Shown piece by piece: positions 40,541 through 55,500 of a DNA stretch of 64,000 nucleotides. The stretch covers positions 4,303,101 through 4,367,100 of the forward strand of contig NC_066838.1 of assembly GCF_001640805.2 (NCBI RefSeq), given 5' to 3'. The notes under the pieces were generated by a model, which worked only from the letters and a program-made list of their open reading frames with translations, ran no database searches and had not been told where the DNA came from. How positions within the stretch are numbered: position 1 is the stretch's first letter; the number at the start of each line of letters is the position of its first letter. Origin of the DNA: Lates calcarifer. Lineage: Eukaryota > Chordata > Actinopteri > Centropomidae. The position numbers and the translations under genes are program-made.

Positions 40541-43500
40541 TAGAGAGAGAGAGAGAGTTAGTGGCAAATAGATGAGGTCAATCGGATTCTTAATACTGTG
40601 ACTGCATCTAAGCATAAACCCCATGACTGTATCATCACATCCCTACTAGACTCCCATCCTCATGTCACACTACCTGAGGTATTATGTCACCTTGGTGCAG
40701 TCTGACTGATCACATGTAGACTATGATCTCACAAATGCAATAACTGAAGTGCACAATGCAGGATATATATCACACTTTAGCTCCTCTTGTGTTTCAGTTG
40801 GACCCAGTATCTGGTCCTGTGGAGGGAGGGACAGTAGTGACTATTTCAGGCTCTAACCTTGGCCAGAGAGCAGAAGACATTCAGAACTCAGTCACAGTAG
40901 CTGGGGTCCCCTGCAGCGTCATCCACAGCAGATATGAAGTCTCCTCAAGGCAAGTCAACGGTACACCTGAACATAGACTGCTTGTAAAATGTTTCCCCAT
41001 CTTTTTTAAATGTGACAATCTCATATCTTTATCTTATAGGATAGTGTGTGAGACTACAAGCAGTGGAAGAGAGAAGAGTGGCCATGCCTCCGTCAGGGTG
41101 AGGGGAGGAGGACTGGGACTGTCGGCTCAGACCTTCAGCTTCCAGGTAAAGGCAATACAGTCAGTCTGTCAGTGTGTTTACACTGACACTTGGGGAAACT
41201 AGGTTACTCAGAGAAATCAGGTTGCACTGGAAATCACACCTTACCTTTACATGCACTGTAGTAACCTGGTTACTGTAAATCTACTTATACGTGCAATAGG
41301 TCAATTATCTGCTCCACAGCTCTGCTCTACCAACCCTATTTTGCAAATATATACCATAGTTATAGTTAGATACAGTATGCTGCTCCTAATATTTGTTCAT
41401 TTATTTGTCTTTGTGTCTGTCTTTCACAGAGGGCCTGATAATGCAATCAGACAGTCTGTGTAGTGAAAACACTTTTCCTTACAGTTTCAATATGATAACA
41501 ATTAAATGTTAAACTGGACTGACTTATGTAGACTCCCAGAGGCAGCTGTGCATCAGTTTCACTTTTGGTCAGACTCTTGACTCAGACTCTGTCATGTCTG
41601 AAATCCAGCAGGGGAAATCAGGTCTCTCTACTTCCCTACCACAATTATGAAGAATGTGTTTTTTGTGTATGTGATGTGAAATCAGGTTACATCAGTGACG
41701 CCGACTGCAACCTGTTACTTAACTGTATTTAATTCAGTGATTATTTACAAAAACTACCCCTATCAGCAAGCCAGTCTTGATCCTGCAGGATTGTATAACA
41801 ATGCAGAAGCAATTAAACAAGTGTTTTAAAAACAAAGACATCTCCAGGGTATTTTTACACCCAGTTCACAGGCAGCAGTTTGTTTTGATTCCTGGCCTGT
41901 TTTCCTCTGAGTTTGGTTAGTCAGATACATACTGTACACTGTAATTGCTCTTGGGCGTGGACCAAAACAGACAGACCAAGACCTTGCTCAGATGGGAGTC
42001 CATTGGGGTATTTTTCAAAACTAATTCTGAAAGGCCGCATTGGGAGAATTTGATACAAATGTGATTTGTCAGCGATCACATAAAACTTCAAGAAGCATTG
42101 AGAATGAATGGTTTTCACAATCCTTAAATGTAGCTGTTTATTGTCCATGTTTGTTTGTCCAAGCAAAAAAAAGAGGGCTCAAGGAAATGACAGCTCCAAC
42201 ATGGCTTTTGTTAATTAGGCTTCACTTGAAATCGTGCCTTGTGAAATGTGAGTGAACCACTGTGATGCAGTAGAGCAACAACTCATCTCATTATTTACAT
42301 TACAGTGAAAGGACTGTAGGTTTGATAGCAACCTTAATTAATTGCCCCAAGTGACAAGCAGATTAATTGTTATACTAGCTGGCTGTGAGGCAGCCCTCTA
42401 GTGTTTCCCAGAATGCCCTGGTGTCTTATTTATCTTGCCAATAAATCACCCGCTTAGTATCAGATTATTGATTATACTTTTTTTTCTGTCTCTTGTGTGT
42501 CTCTCCATCATCAGGATCCTGTACTAAGCAGCATCTTCCCCCAAAGAGGGCCCAAGGCGGGGGGCTCATCTCTTACCATCAGAGGGCGGAGACTGAGGAC
42601 TGGACACCCAAGTGAAGTCAGCGTCCTAATTGGAGGAGTCCCATGTATGGTGTAAGTGCCTCTAATTAACCATGAATTTGTAAAAAATATGTAGTTTTTT
42701 GATAGTTTGTGGGCTAAAAAGTCCAGAAATTGAATAAAAATGTAAAATGTCTCCCTCAGGCTGAACATCCAGGAGGATCAGATCAGCTGTCTGACCAAAG
42801 GCAGCAACAGAACAGGAGAACATGGAATCACTGTGCGGTTTGGGGGAGCAGAGCGCCACCTGCAGGGTTTGGTGTATCATTACACCCCCAACCCCAACAT
42901 CACAACGGCAGCTCCATCCAAAAGTTTTCTCAGGTGTGGTGATGGAATATAACTTTCTCAAGTAAAGTATTTGTATTTTATTTAAGTTCTTGCCAAAGTT
43001 CTTCCACTTTGTGCTTCTTTATTCTTAGTTCACTACTTTACAGAGGGAAATACTCAGTGGGTGGTTTCCACATACCTGCATGGTCAACAGTTTTTAAAAG
43101 GACTATTTCTGAGGTAGTTCCAGTGACTGTAAAACATTACTGTCCAACTGTAGACTTGTGTTCTGTGGATGTCAAGTGTCCAGAGTGACAATGGAAATGT
43201 TGCCACTGAATTTTCTAAATATCATGTTTTTAATACTGAACTTAACTAAACTATCTAAATTCCACCCACCTCCATTGTAGTGGAGAAATTTCAGAAACAG
43301 ATATCTCAAGCTGAATCTAACTACTGAAATGGCCAGATGCTAAACATTAGTGATATTTAATTCATTAACTGGTTCATTAACCCGCTAATTGAAATTGAGA
43401 GAAAAAAGCCTCTGTGAAACACTCTGAAGTCCCAAACAATAATATAATAGCCAAAATATATAGGCCTGCACCCAAATACACTGGTGGTGGCAGACTATTT

Positions 43501-46500
43501 ATTTCTTTATTTATTGGCATTGAATTTATGGTTTTCCACTATCTGTCACCTTATTTTTTTAATTGACATAAGTAATTAGATATGGAAAACTGCAGTACTG
43601 CAAATGCAACTTCACATACTATTGCATTGCATTTAAACAGCAAAACTGTAAATTCTCTGTAATAATCTACTTGATGCACTACTAAAAATGTTGTGACTTT
43701 GCAGAGGAAACCACATTTGGACTTGGATTGCTAAAAGTAAAACTGTAAAGACAGCTTTGATGGTGCTGGACTCATCCTGAGCTTTTGATTTCACTGTATA
43801 AACTTGGAACTTATTGGCTGTGCAGAAAAACATTTAGTTCAAGAAGACTCTTTAAGTGTCACAATGTCACATCACACAATTTAAATAATGAATGAAGTTA
43901 CTGTTGTTGTGTGGTCACAATGAAATATATATATATATGGTGTCAGTCAATCCTTAATATACCCACAGTGTCTTTTGTAAGCTGCGTTGTGCCATATTAA
44001 CACTTGAGCGTACACTGTGTGTTATAGTGAGTAGAGTTAGTCTTATACATTATTTTTAAGCCTTTAACTTAACATGAAACTTTCCATCATTTTGCCCTGT
44101 AGTGGAGGAAGAATCATCAGAGTTTCTGGTCAGAACCTGGATGTGGTCCAAGAGCCAAAAATGAGGGTCACCCTCAGTCCTCCTGATACTCTCCCTCCCA
44201 GGAGGAGAAGGAGCATCAATAGGAGGAAGGAAGCAGGAAGCCTGAACAGAGGACACGATCACCAGGGGCCACTGAAGAGATGGAGGAGGATCGTCCCAGA
44301 CACAGACTGCCCTGAGGGAGCACTCTGTCATGTCAAACAGGTGTGGATATATAATTACACTCACAGATAAATGCACTCACCACCTTATTACATGTTTTTA
44401 TCATTTTAATTGTTGCTGTACTCTCTTCCAGTACGAGTCTCGTTGCACAGTGAACAGCTCCTCTCTCATCTTGTGTCCGACTCCGGCGGTGGGTGCAGAG
44501 GCCAGGAGAGCCAGGGTCAAAGTTCATTTCCTGCTAGACAGCCTCCATTTTGACTTCAGCACTGTGGGGAATGAAGCCTTCAGCTATGAGTCCAACCCGA
44601 AGCTCTACCCACTGAACCAGAATGACCCCAGCAAACCATACCACCACAAACCTGGCAGCATCATCTCTGTCGAGGTGGGTGCCAGTACCCATTTATATAT
44701 CCACAGCTTAGACTTTCTTCCTTTTACTTCCATATATGTGTAAAAATGTTCCAGTCTATGAACCAGTCTCCATTCTTAAGGACAGCTTTAAAAAAAAAAA
44801 AACACAATTACAATATCATTGTTGCAGTTATCAACACTGAAATGTCCTTAACACACAATAAATAGTGGAGACGACCTGAAGTCCAGAGTCAGGTCCCAAG
44901 TCAAAAAGTCTCGTTTCAAGTCTTAAACAGTTTTTTGTATTTAATTTTTTAAAAATCTTTCTTTAGTCCATTTTGTCTTAAGCCCTCAATATTTGTAACC
45001 TCAGTTAAATGTAAATAGGACTTATAGATTTAATTAGGATCTACACTTTATTTTCCCCCAAAACTGCAGGAACATTGTAGTAATGAGTGCCGATGTAATA
45101 TTCGATTACAGCTCATACATACAAACTAAAAATGAGATGACAACAGAGGAGATTAAAATCTGACTGAATATGTATCTGACACTGAAATAATATACACAGC
45201 CTACACCTTATCTCTCACAAGCTGCTCGGTCTTCTTGAATATAAATGAAAGTTTAACTGAGAGATTCTTACAACTCAAACTGATATGAAGCAGCTAAATC
45301 TTCCCACACTTTTTGTGGTTTTTGAACTAAAAAAAACACGTCGTTCACACCACAGTATTAGAGTGATTTTACAGAGTGATGTTTCTTTTACCTGAAAATT
45401 GATCTTTGGCTGAATACAGACACCAGCTGGCAGAGCACATATTAACCAGATAACAGCCAGAAGTTTCAGTTGGGCCCTTTTAGCAACTTAAACTATTAAG
45501 GTTAATTAATTATAGCTAATGTAAGAGGTTTGTCATGACATCAGATAAAAAAACAATTACATCCTGAATGTTGAGAATGTTGTCCACACCTCTGAGTCAT
45601 TTTGGATCTCTTTCTTCCAGGGAGAGAACCTGGATCTAGCCATCTACAAGCATGAGGTGGAGGCTCGGATAGGGGAGGGGGTGTGTTCAGTTAAGACCCT
45701 GACTCACAACCACTTGTACTGCGAACCACCAGCCCAGCAGCCATCAGTGACAGCCAGCAAGAAACAGGATGGCATGGACAGTCTGCCTGAGTTCACTGTG
45801 AGTAAATGTCACTGAGAAATTCAAATTCAGTTCACATTTATTTTCTGTATGACCGTACTGCAGCCTGGAACCCTGGTTAATAAGAGTGGATGGATAAAAA
45901 GGGATAGCCGTACAGTGGAACAACAGTATGTGTTTGTGTACTAGACTATCTCAACTAATTTTCATGAACAATTTTCTTGTTTTAAACTCTTTTACTGAGT
46001 CCTGTCTCTGTGCTTTCCAGGTGAAGATGGGGAACCTGAACTTCTCCCTGGGCAGAGTGCAGTACGACAGCCAGGCCCAGTCCACATTTCCTCTGGAAGC
46101 CCAGGTGGGAGTCGGAGTTGGCGCCTCCATAGTGGCTCTCATTGTGCTCATCATAGTGCTCATATACAGGTAAACACTTATGTTAATTCCTCTGCCTTTT
46201 CTATATTGTCCTAAATTTCAATTTTTCCTCTTATTTCTTCACCTAAACGTTGTCTGTGCATCGTTGTTGTTTGTCAGGAGAAAGAGCAAACAGGCCATGA
46301 GGGACTATAAGAAGGTACAGATACAACTGGAGAACCTGGAGACCAGTGTGAGAGACCGCTGTAAGAAAGAGTTCACAGGTATTATCCAAACTCTCTTACT
46401 AACTTTTAGAAAATCAATTAACATAAGGAAAATACAAAAACCCAGGCATTTTGACACACTACCTTCATTCCCTTCCCCTCCCTCAGACCTGATGACAGAG

Positions 46501-49500
46501 ATGATGGACATGTCCAGTGATTTGGTGGGCTCAGGGATTCCCTTCCTGGATTACCGGGCATATGCAGAGCGCATTTTCTTCCCGGGCCACCAGGAGTCGC
46601 CACTGAGGCGAGATCTGGACGTTCCCGAGAGTCGAAGGCAGACTGTGGAGCAAGGGCTGGTTCAGCTGTCCAATCTGCTCAACAGTAAACTCTTTCTGAC
46701 CAAGGTCAGCGGATAGGGTTCTATTTTATTAGATACAGGGAGTATTTGAAGTGTGAAACTTACAGACAGACATGGCACCTTTTTTCTCTCATGCTCTTAT
46801 TCCTGTTGTCTCTCCAGTTTATTCACACCCTGGAGGTCCAGCGGACATTTTCCCCCAGGGATCGAGCTTACGTAGCCTCTCTGCTGACTGTAGCCCTGCA
46901 TGGTAAACTCGAGTACTTCACAGACATCCTGAAGACATTGCTTAATGATCTAGTGGAACAGTATGTGGCCAAGAACCCCAAACTGATGCTCAGGAGGTGA
47001 GGAAGAAAATCAGTTTGTCCATTTGTCACGTTATCATCTGTAATTAACTGAACTCATCCATAAATGATTTGTTTATATATGTTCTTTTCCTCTTCCAGAA
47101 CTGAATCTGTGGTTGAGAAGCTACTGACGAACTGGATGTCCATTTGTCTTTTTACCTTTCTGAGGGTATGTCTGAGGGTATATCACACTTAACCAGAGGT
47201 CCCACAACACAGGTCATGGCCTTGGTGTGGATAAGAACTGCACAACTAGAGATTTTTCCTTTTCAGATGGTTTCATGAAGGATTATCAGGGGCCCTAAAA
47301 AAGGTTTCTCAAGTTTCTCAAGAAAGAATAAACACTATACCACTACTCTAGTTAACAAGATTTAAAGCTGTATTATGTTAATATTTGATACTATACTGAT
47401 ACACATACTATATATATTTAAAAACATGCCACACAAATGAAATTCAGCTCATCATTGTGGCGTCCTCCCCTTTCAGAGCAGCCAGTCCTGGCTTCTCAGA
47501 AGTTAAGAGAGAGACCGACTGGTTGGACTCTCATTGCTTAAATAAAATTTTGTCGGGTTAGGACATTGTTGACCTTCCATCTTTCTGCTCGACCAGGAAT
47601 CAGCAGGGGAGTCGTTCTACATGCTGTTCAGAGCAATAAAGCACCAGGTGGACAAGGGACCTGTGGACGCTGTGACAGGAAAAGCCAAGTACACACTGAA
47701 CGACAACCGGCTGCTACGAGAGGACGTGGAATACCGCACACTGGTTAGGACACACATATGACAACATCGTCAGTTTTGGGGGGAGGAGTCCGTGTCTCCT
47801 GGCTTACTACATACTGATTTATAGCCTTTACTATAAAACCTGACATTTCTCCACGTTTTAATTCTTCTTTTCGGTTAGTTTGTGTAATTAACGCCCTTGT
47901 TTTATTATTAATGCTACTAGGTCTTTTGTTTATCCCTAACAAAAGAGAAATGTAAAATATATCATTATGTGCCAGATAACAACAGTACAACAGAATTATA
48001 GCAAAACATTTCAGTAACTTTCTATGCATCTGTCCAGACATTAAACGTTGTGATGCCAGCTGCAGCAGCCAGTGGAGGCACTACTACCCAGACGGTACCT
48101 GCCAAAGTCCTGGACTGTGACACCATCACCCAAGTGAAGGAGAAACTCCTGGAACAAACCTGGAAGGGAACCTCTTTTTCCCAGAGGCCACACATTGACT
48201 CATTACATCTTGGTAAGGTCACATACATCAAACATTTATTCTGCACAAATCCTACTTCGGAAGTGGAGAACTTGATGGTACATAAACATTTTTCCTTCCA
48301 GAGTGGCGTGCAGGTGTTGCGGGTCACCTAATCTTATCAGATGAGGACCTGACATCAGTAGTACAAGGCTTGTGGAAACGCCTTAATACATTACAACACT
48401 ACAAGGTGCAAGTCACACAAGCACACACACACACATACTTCATTCATTGCATGTGCACAGTAAAGTTGTTAAAATTGTTTGTTGAATGAATCTTGACTCA
48501 TGAAATGTACAACTGTGTAATGCAGGTCCCTGATGGAGCAACCGTCGCCCTCGTCCCCAGGAACGCCAAACATCACCTCCATGACAGTCATGACTACATG
48601 CCTGGAGAAAGTAAGTCTCATTCACTGTCAACATTCACTGTGACTCAAGGATGAACTGATTAGATTTTGGTGGTCAGTTGTCAAAGGTCACTGTGATCTC
48701 ACAAAAATGTTTTTGGTCATAACTTAAGAATTCATAAGATAATTGTGACTAAACATTACACAAATGTTGAATATGATAAAATAATGAGATTCTGACCATA
48801 TTTCCTGCAACTTTGTTGGTTGGTGAAGACATAAAATGCCAGATCTTATCAGACACTTAGCATTGTTGCCTCACAGCAAGAAGGTTCCGGTTCACCCTGA
48901 GCTTTTCTGTGTGGAGTTTGCATGTTCTCCCATGTTCTCTGCCTGCCTGGTTTCTCTCTGGGTACTCCAGCTTCCTCCCACAGTCCAAAGACATGCAGCT
49001 TAGGTTAACTGGTGACTCTACATTGCCTGTAGGTGTGAATGTGAGTGTTAATGGTTGTTTGTCTGTATGTGTTGGCCCTGTGATGGACTGGTGATCCGTA
49101 CAGGGTGTACCCCACCTCTCACCCAATGTCAGCTGGGATAGGCTCCAGCCCCCCCACGACCCTTAACGGATAAGCAGTATAGATAATGTATGGGCCAACA
49201 TTACATTCATCCAGGCCTCCTATATTTATATAAGCAACTTCCAGCTGCAATATGGCCTAGTGCAATTCTAACTTGTATTTTCTCAGTGTTAAAACCTCAC
49301 AGCTTCTTTCACTATTCATATTCACAGTTGACAGTTACACAGCTTTTATTTGGAGTCCATTCAGACTTACAATTTTTCTTTTTCTTTTCTTTTTTTCTTT
49401 TATGAAGGTAGGGTTCAAATACAATTCAGGCTTTATTGTTTGATATAGGTACATGGTTAAAATATTATTAAAGCCACGCTTAGTCAAATACAGTATGTAT

Positions 49501-52500
49501 GAGGACTATAAATGGCAGTAGAAACAACTAGTACACACAAAATGTGTCAGTGTAGATGTTTTTAACAACTCCACATTTTTTTCATGCGTGCATAAGCAGC
49601 TGTATCCAGGTGTTACTATTGCATGAGTGAATGTCGATTAACACATGATCCTCTTTCAGTCATGCATTAGGTGAATAGCTGAACAGAGTCTTGATAACCA
49701 GGGGAGGTCGCTGTTTGACTGTGTATACATATGTTACACTGGATGGGATGAATTGTGAAGCTTGTGACAGAGAAAAGCAGCTGTAAGATGGCACAAAAAT
49801 AAGCATCCCCTCTGAATGTAACTGTATTCTTTGGACTATTTAGGTTCTAATTATTATAATGATTATAAAACTGAGAGTTTGTAGTCAAAACAAACAACTG
49901 TAGTTTCACATTGTTTCAGAACACCTCAGTTTTTAGAAATGCCTTGTTTAATTTCTCTCAGCTTGCAACCATACTTGACCAAACCAACAAAAATATACTC
50001 ACTCGACTGTTTGTCCCCTCCTGTCAGAGACCCCTATGCTGGATGATGGGGAGGAGGGAGGAGTGAGGCTTTGGCATCTGGTGAAAGCCAGCGAGGAGTC
50101 TGAGCTTCCCAAGCACAGGAGAGGTAGTTTGAGGGAGAGAGGCGGGGAGAGAGCCAAGGCTATCCCCGAGATCTACCTCACACGACTACTCTCCATGAAG
50201 GTAACAGAGATTATGTGAATGGTGTCCATGACTAACAATGCCACTCTCTCATATTTTAAAAGGTTTTGCAGACTTAAACATAGCACACATGGTAGATGAC
50301 CACATTGTTTTTATGAAATGATCCAAAAAAGTGAACAAAGAAACAAAATTCTAATTATGTTTTTCCTCCTAACAGCAAAGTAGACATGTGGGATTAACAT
50401 GTTTAATTCTGCTGTAGATTCTCCATAGCAGATAAACACAGTATGAAGGGACTGAGCAGCACAAATGAGAATATGTTTCAAAGTAAAAGTCTTTTCAAGG
50501 TGTGGTACACAATGATGTCACAGATACCAAGATGAGTTACAGTTGAGGAGGCTCTGGAATCCTGACACTTATCATCACAGGTTGAATGGGTGTGAACATG
50601 TTGGTTTTGTGCTATTTTGAGCTCGTATTTTCACAAAGAAACGAGTGTCATTCTTGATCCAGTGTGAGTCTGCATTATTTAGAACCTATTAAATATTCAT
50701 CTTTAATACATGTGTTGACCTAACACGTTGCATAGACACCTTTTCTGTTTGAAAGCACAAAAAGGACATTTGTAATGATTTTTTATTTGCATTGTGTAAA
50801 AATTGCAGTGGGCTATGGGCTAGTTATATGTACAGTATATTTGATAACAAACTTCACATATTGGAGTATGAATTTCCCATGTGGCTCCACTGCCTAGTTG
50901 CAGAAGGGTTAAATGGCTACTGTACAAAGTACTACTGCTCTTCCATAATGTTTGGGGACTTTAAGAGGCAAAAAAAAAAAAAATGTACAGCAGAGACATA
51001 TCCTGACCTCAGTCTGTGGTATGGGTTAAGCTGCAGCAACACTGGATCCTCCATTTCCCATAATGCAGTGTGATAGTGTCTTTTGTTAGACCCTGCCTGG
51101 TAAAATGTACATGTCTTTCAATCCCACACCACCGGTTTGTAACATAAGCTTTGCGTTATACTTCACTTTTATATAATCTCCAGAGTCTCACAAGATATTA
51201 TACAACTGTTTTCACAGCACAGTTCTCATGGCACATAAACTGATCTTCATGCATAAAATTGTTGGAGTGGCCCTTTAATAAAAACATCTTATCTATGTTT
51301 CATGGTTTATTTATCTCTTTCGCTTTCTCTGCTGTGTCTCAGGGCACGCTGCAGAAGTTTGTGGATGATTTATTCACTGCGATCCTCAGCACCAGTCGTC
51401 CTGTACCTCTGGCTGTCAAATACTTTTTCGACTTGCTGGATGAGCAGGCTCTGCAGCACAACATCACGGACCCCGAGACCATCCACATCTGGAAAACCAA
51501 CAGGTAACTGGCAAGCAGCAGCCGCTTACAAAAAGATTGGATGGTATGAGACAGAGTTGGAGGCCAGAAATGGGTCACAGGCCAACTTCTGGTGGGCAGC
51601 CATATGAAAAAAGTTATAAACACAAATCATGGGGAATTTTAGCCAAAGGTTTAAAAACATCTTGTGCCAGTAAAGCCAACCCTCACAGAACATATGGACA
51701 GCAGCTGATCACATGGTTTTTATATATCTTGATGTGTGTTTCATAAAATCAGCAATTGAAATACCAGTCTTTCTTTGTCGACCAGTTTCAGGGATTCCTG
51801 GATATTAACTCTTTATCAAATAATTATTTAAAACACTAGTCTGATTTTTTTTGCAAATACAACACTGATTTGCTTTCTTGCTCTTAGTTAGATGAGAAAA
51901 TTGACACCACTTTCACATCTGTAGATTAAATATGGCACCAGAGCCATGAGACAGTTATCTTAGCAAAGCAAGGCATGGCCAATTGCCAACACTTTTCATC
52001 CAGATTAAACAAACAAGATATGACCTTAGTGAGCTTTAGAGGTGGTGGAAGGAGGTTTTTTTTTTCTTTGGACTGAGCCAGGCTTGCTGCCTCCCCCTGC
52101 TTCCAGTTAAGATAATTGATTGAAGCTAGCTCCTTACTGCACAGACATGGGAGTGATATCACTCTTCTGTCTCCAGGAAAACAAAAAGCATATTTCAAAA
52201 AATTTCAGACTGTTACTTTGAAGAACCTCCTGATGTTCCCCTATGGTTGTAATCTGAACTAAAGTGTCACTGAAACATGTCTTTGCATATGCTATATAAA
52301 TACATTGTCTTAATATACATTGAAATCAGTGGGTCACTATATATACGTGCGTCCTGTTTCCTGTTTTTCCAAACAGTTTACCACTGCGGTTCTGGATAAA
52401 TATCCTTAAAAATCCACAGTTCATCTTTGACGTGCAGACCTCAGATCATGTGGATGCTGTGCTGTCTGTCATTGCCCAGACCTTTATGGATTCTTGCACC

Positions 52501-55500
52501 ATCGCTGACCACAAACTGGGACGGGTGAGTTGACCACATCAAGCCACAATATTATAGAACTGTGTTAAGCTACACCACTGAGGCTCTGCTTTTTTTTAAA
52601 CAAGTCCAAAATGACTATGCTTACACTATACGGTGAAATTATATTACTGCACCATACAGTTGTACATTAATGTGAACATATACAGTACCTTCATGCCAAT
52701 CTCTTTAAATGGGTGGATAAGGGAAGTGAAGGGATAGTTAATCACAATGCAAAGAACATCTAGCAATGAATATTTTAAGACACTACAAATTGGGATTTGT
52801 AAATATGTGAAATCAAATAATATCATCTCATATGATGTCGACAGCTGTAATGAGCTGTCCTGCATCTGATGCATAGTTAAACAGAGCTTTATATTACCTG
52901 TTTTATGTGACGTTCAGGACACATTTCTCCATTTGCCTTCCTTGCACAGGACTCTCCCATCAACAAGTTGCTGTATGCCAGAGATATCCCGCGCTACAAA
53001 CAGATGGTGGAGAGGTAAGAGTATGGCAGCCAGTCGCCCCACTGACCTCAAGCATGAAAAACACTCTGGGAGAGAGAGGAAGGGGAGAAGGAAGGAGAGA
53101 GTGAGGCCCAGGACAATCTGTCCATGCCAGACAGAGGGTAGACTAAGCCTGCGAGGCTTCCATGCATGGATGGTCTGAGAGCAGACTGCCACACTTACTA
53201 CTGTCTGCTGCACATTAAACCCTGCAGATTACACTGGTGATGTATTAAGGCTTCACTAGATGAGATCTCATTTTCTAAGCCTTATTAGTAAAATTAAAAA
53301 GAATAAGGGCTGCAGAAAACTGTCCATTACTCTTTCTCCACATATTATTGCCCGCTGATAGGCTCTATGTTCATCCTATTTTCCCATATGAAATTAAATG
53401 GCAGAGACAGCATGCATCTTTTAGGGATGGTAAACATGATTATTGATATTACTAGCTGGTGGTTGCTGTCTTAATAAAGAACAACTGTAAGTGTGGTCAG
53501 ACGTCACTGGTGGGTGTCAGAGTGATAACACTTTTCAGATTTGTATTGCTGAAATTCTATCATTGCCAAGTGTGTCCAGAGCAGCTTTAAAAGTAAAATA
53601 TTAACCTCAATACAATTAAATATTTTATTATCATCAGCCTCAACACCTCATCTGTAAGAACAACTCCGTAAAACTGCTGGTCTACCTCATATTTAAAGCT
53701 GCTGTAATTAATGTTTTATATTGACAATGGAAACAATGCTTATGTGTAATGTAATTGTTGATAGTGTTGTCGCCCTGCTCTGCAGTTCCTCTAACCTTAA
53801 TATTTGGTTCAGTCTCACGGCTCTCATCAGTGTTTCCACGCAGACAAGTATTTTTAGCATAAAAAAGCTCCGATCAAGAAACTGTACACTATCTTATAGT
53901 GGCATGTATGTGAAGTGTAGTGCGTGGTTGGAAGTATTTATGTATGTGTATATGCATATTTGGGAGAGGGGGATTAATAAGTTATGGCAAAGAAAAGAGA
54001 GACAAAGAAGAAAAAGAAATAGGTTAAAAAAATCATTACAATATTGGGAAGGTTGAAGCGAACTGGGTTTTGTAGGGTTGAGAATGTAATGTGAGCACTC
54101 CGCCAACATTAAAAGTATAAATTAAATATGTGCCATATGTGAGTGTGTCTCCTCATGAACACTTCCTCTGCTGTGAGGTAAATAGCTCTGCTCATTCCCA
54201 TTATTCTGTTTGCATTCTGACAGTTTCACATCAGTTTGTTAGTTTGTACATAGTATACATGTTCTCCATGTAGTCTGCTGTTAGGATGAGGTATAACAGC
54301 TGCTAAGAAATTACTATGAAGGGATTCAAGACACTCAAGGCATCAATTGGCGTCAATGAAACAGTAGAAAAAAGGAGTGCCTGACACCATGTTGCTTTGA
54401 TTTCACCAATAATTACATGTCGTTCTTTCCTTCTCTCTTTCCTTGTCTCTCTCCAGGTATTATGCAGACATCCGTCAGACCATCTCTGCCAGTGACCAGG
54501 AAATGAACTCAGCTTTAGCAGAACTCTCCCGTGTATGTTACTCGCTCTTGTTTTCCCATTCTGTAAAAATAACTTTTTGAACACATAAATCATTTCAGGA
54601 CGTGGAAGTTTCCATCTGGATGGGTGCCTAACAAGCTAGATGAGGAGTTTGAAATAAAATATAAATGGCAAAGGATGCAGATTTTAACAGCCTCCACCCA
54701 CCGACGTTTCTTAACCTCTCTATTTTTACTCCCCCGAAACAGAACTATGCTGCTGAGGTCAACTGCCTTGTGGCTTTACATGAGCTGTATAAGTACATCA
54801 ACAAATACTATGATCAAGTGAGTACCACAAAAAACATGACTGCTGGGCTGTTTATCTGCACAAATGCACAAATCATTTATTTAATCAGAGTAAATGCTAA
54901 CACTTAGGTTTCACAGTAGATACATAGTGTTAGGCCCTGCCACCATTAGTTACTTTTGCTATGTTTTTAAAACTCTCCATTTTCTCAAGGTATATAATGC
55001 AATTTGTAATGATAACAATAGCAGATTTACCATTTGAAATGCTAATTAGCTTCTCAACAGTAGGTCTTTTATTTCACACAGAGGTTGATGTGACAGCTGT
55101 CACTTAAACTTGTATACCTAATTTCCTATAGTTCTAACAGTTTTGTTTCTGTATTGTTTTTTTTACTTTTAACATTACAAGAGAAAAGTCTTTGACGACG
55201 AGAACTAGGTGATGAGTTTGGCAAATGTAAAGCAATCTTAGAGTTGCCTAGCTATGATTGAACATTCATTGTTCAGGGGAGTGGTTAGCGAACAGTTGCA
55301 TAAATGTTCTTCATATACTCTCAGCTGTTCACTCTCACAGTGTAAAAAGAAAACCCCTTTTGACATAACTATGCATTATTCCTTGCAAATTTAAAAAAGT
55401 AAAAAATGTTTTGATTTTCATCCACCTTTCCCCCCATCCTGTCAGATCATCACAGCCCTGGAAGAGGACTCCACAGCTCAGAAGATGCAGCTTGGTTACA

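Noticed and set aside
40756..41202. One continuous exon 40756-41202 instead of two exons
   Set aside because: The frame is open, but the inner 90 bases have GC-AG splice sites and sequence unlike an IPT domain, while the flanking parts join into a normal IPT domain.
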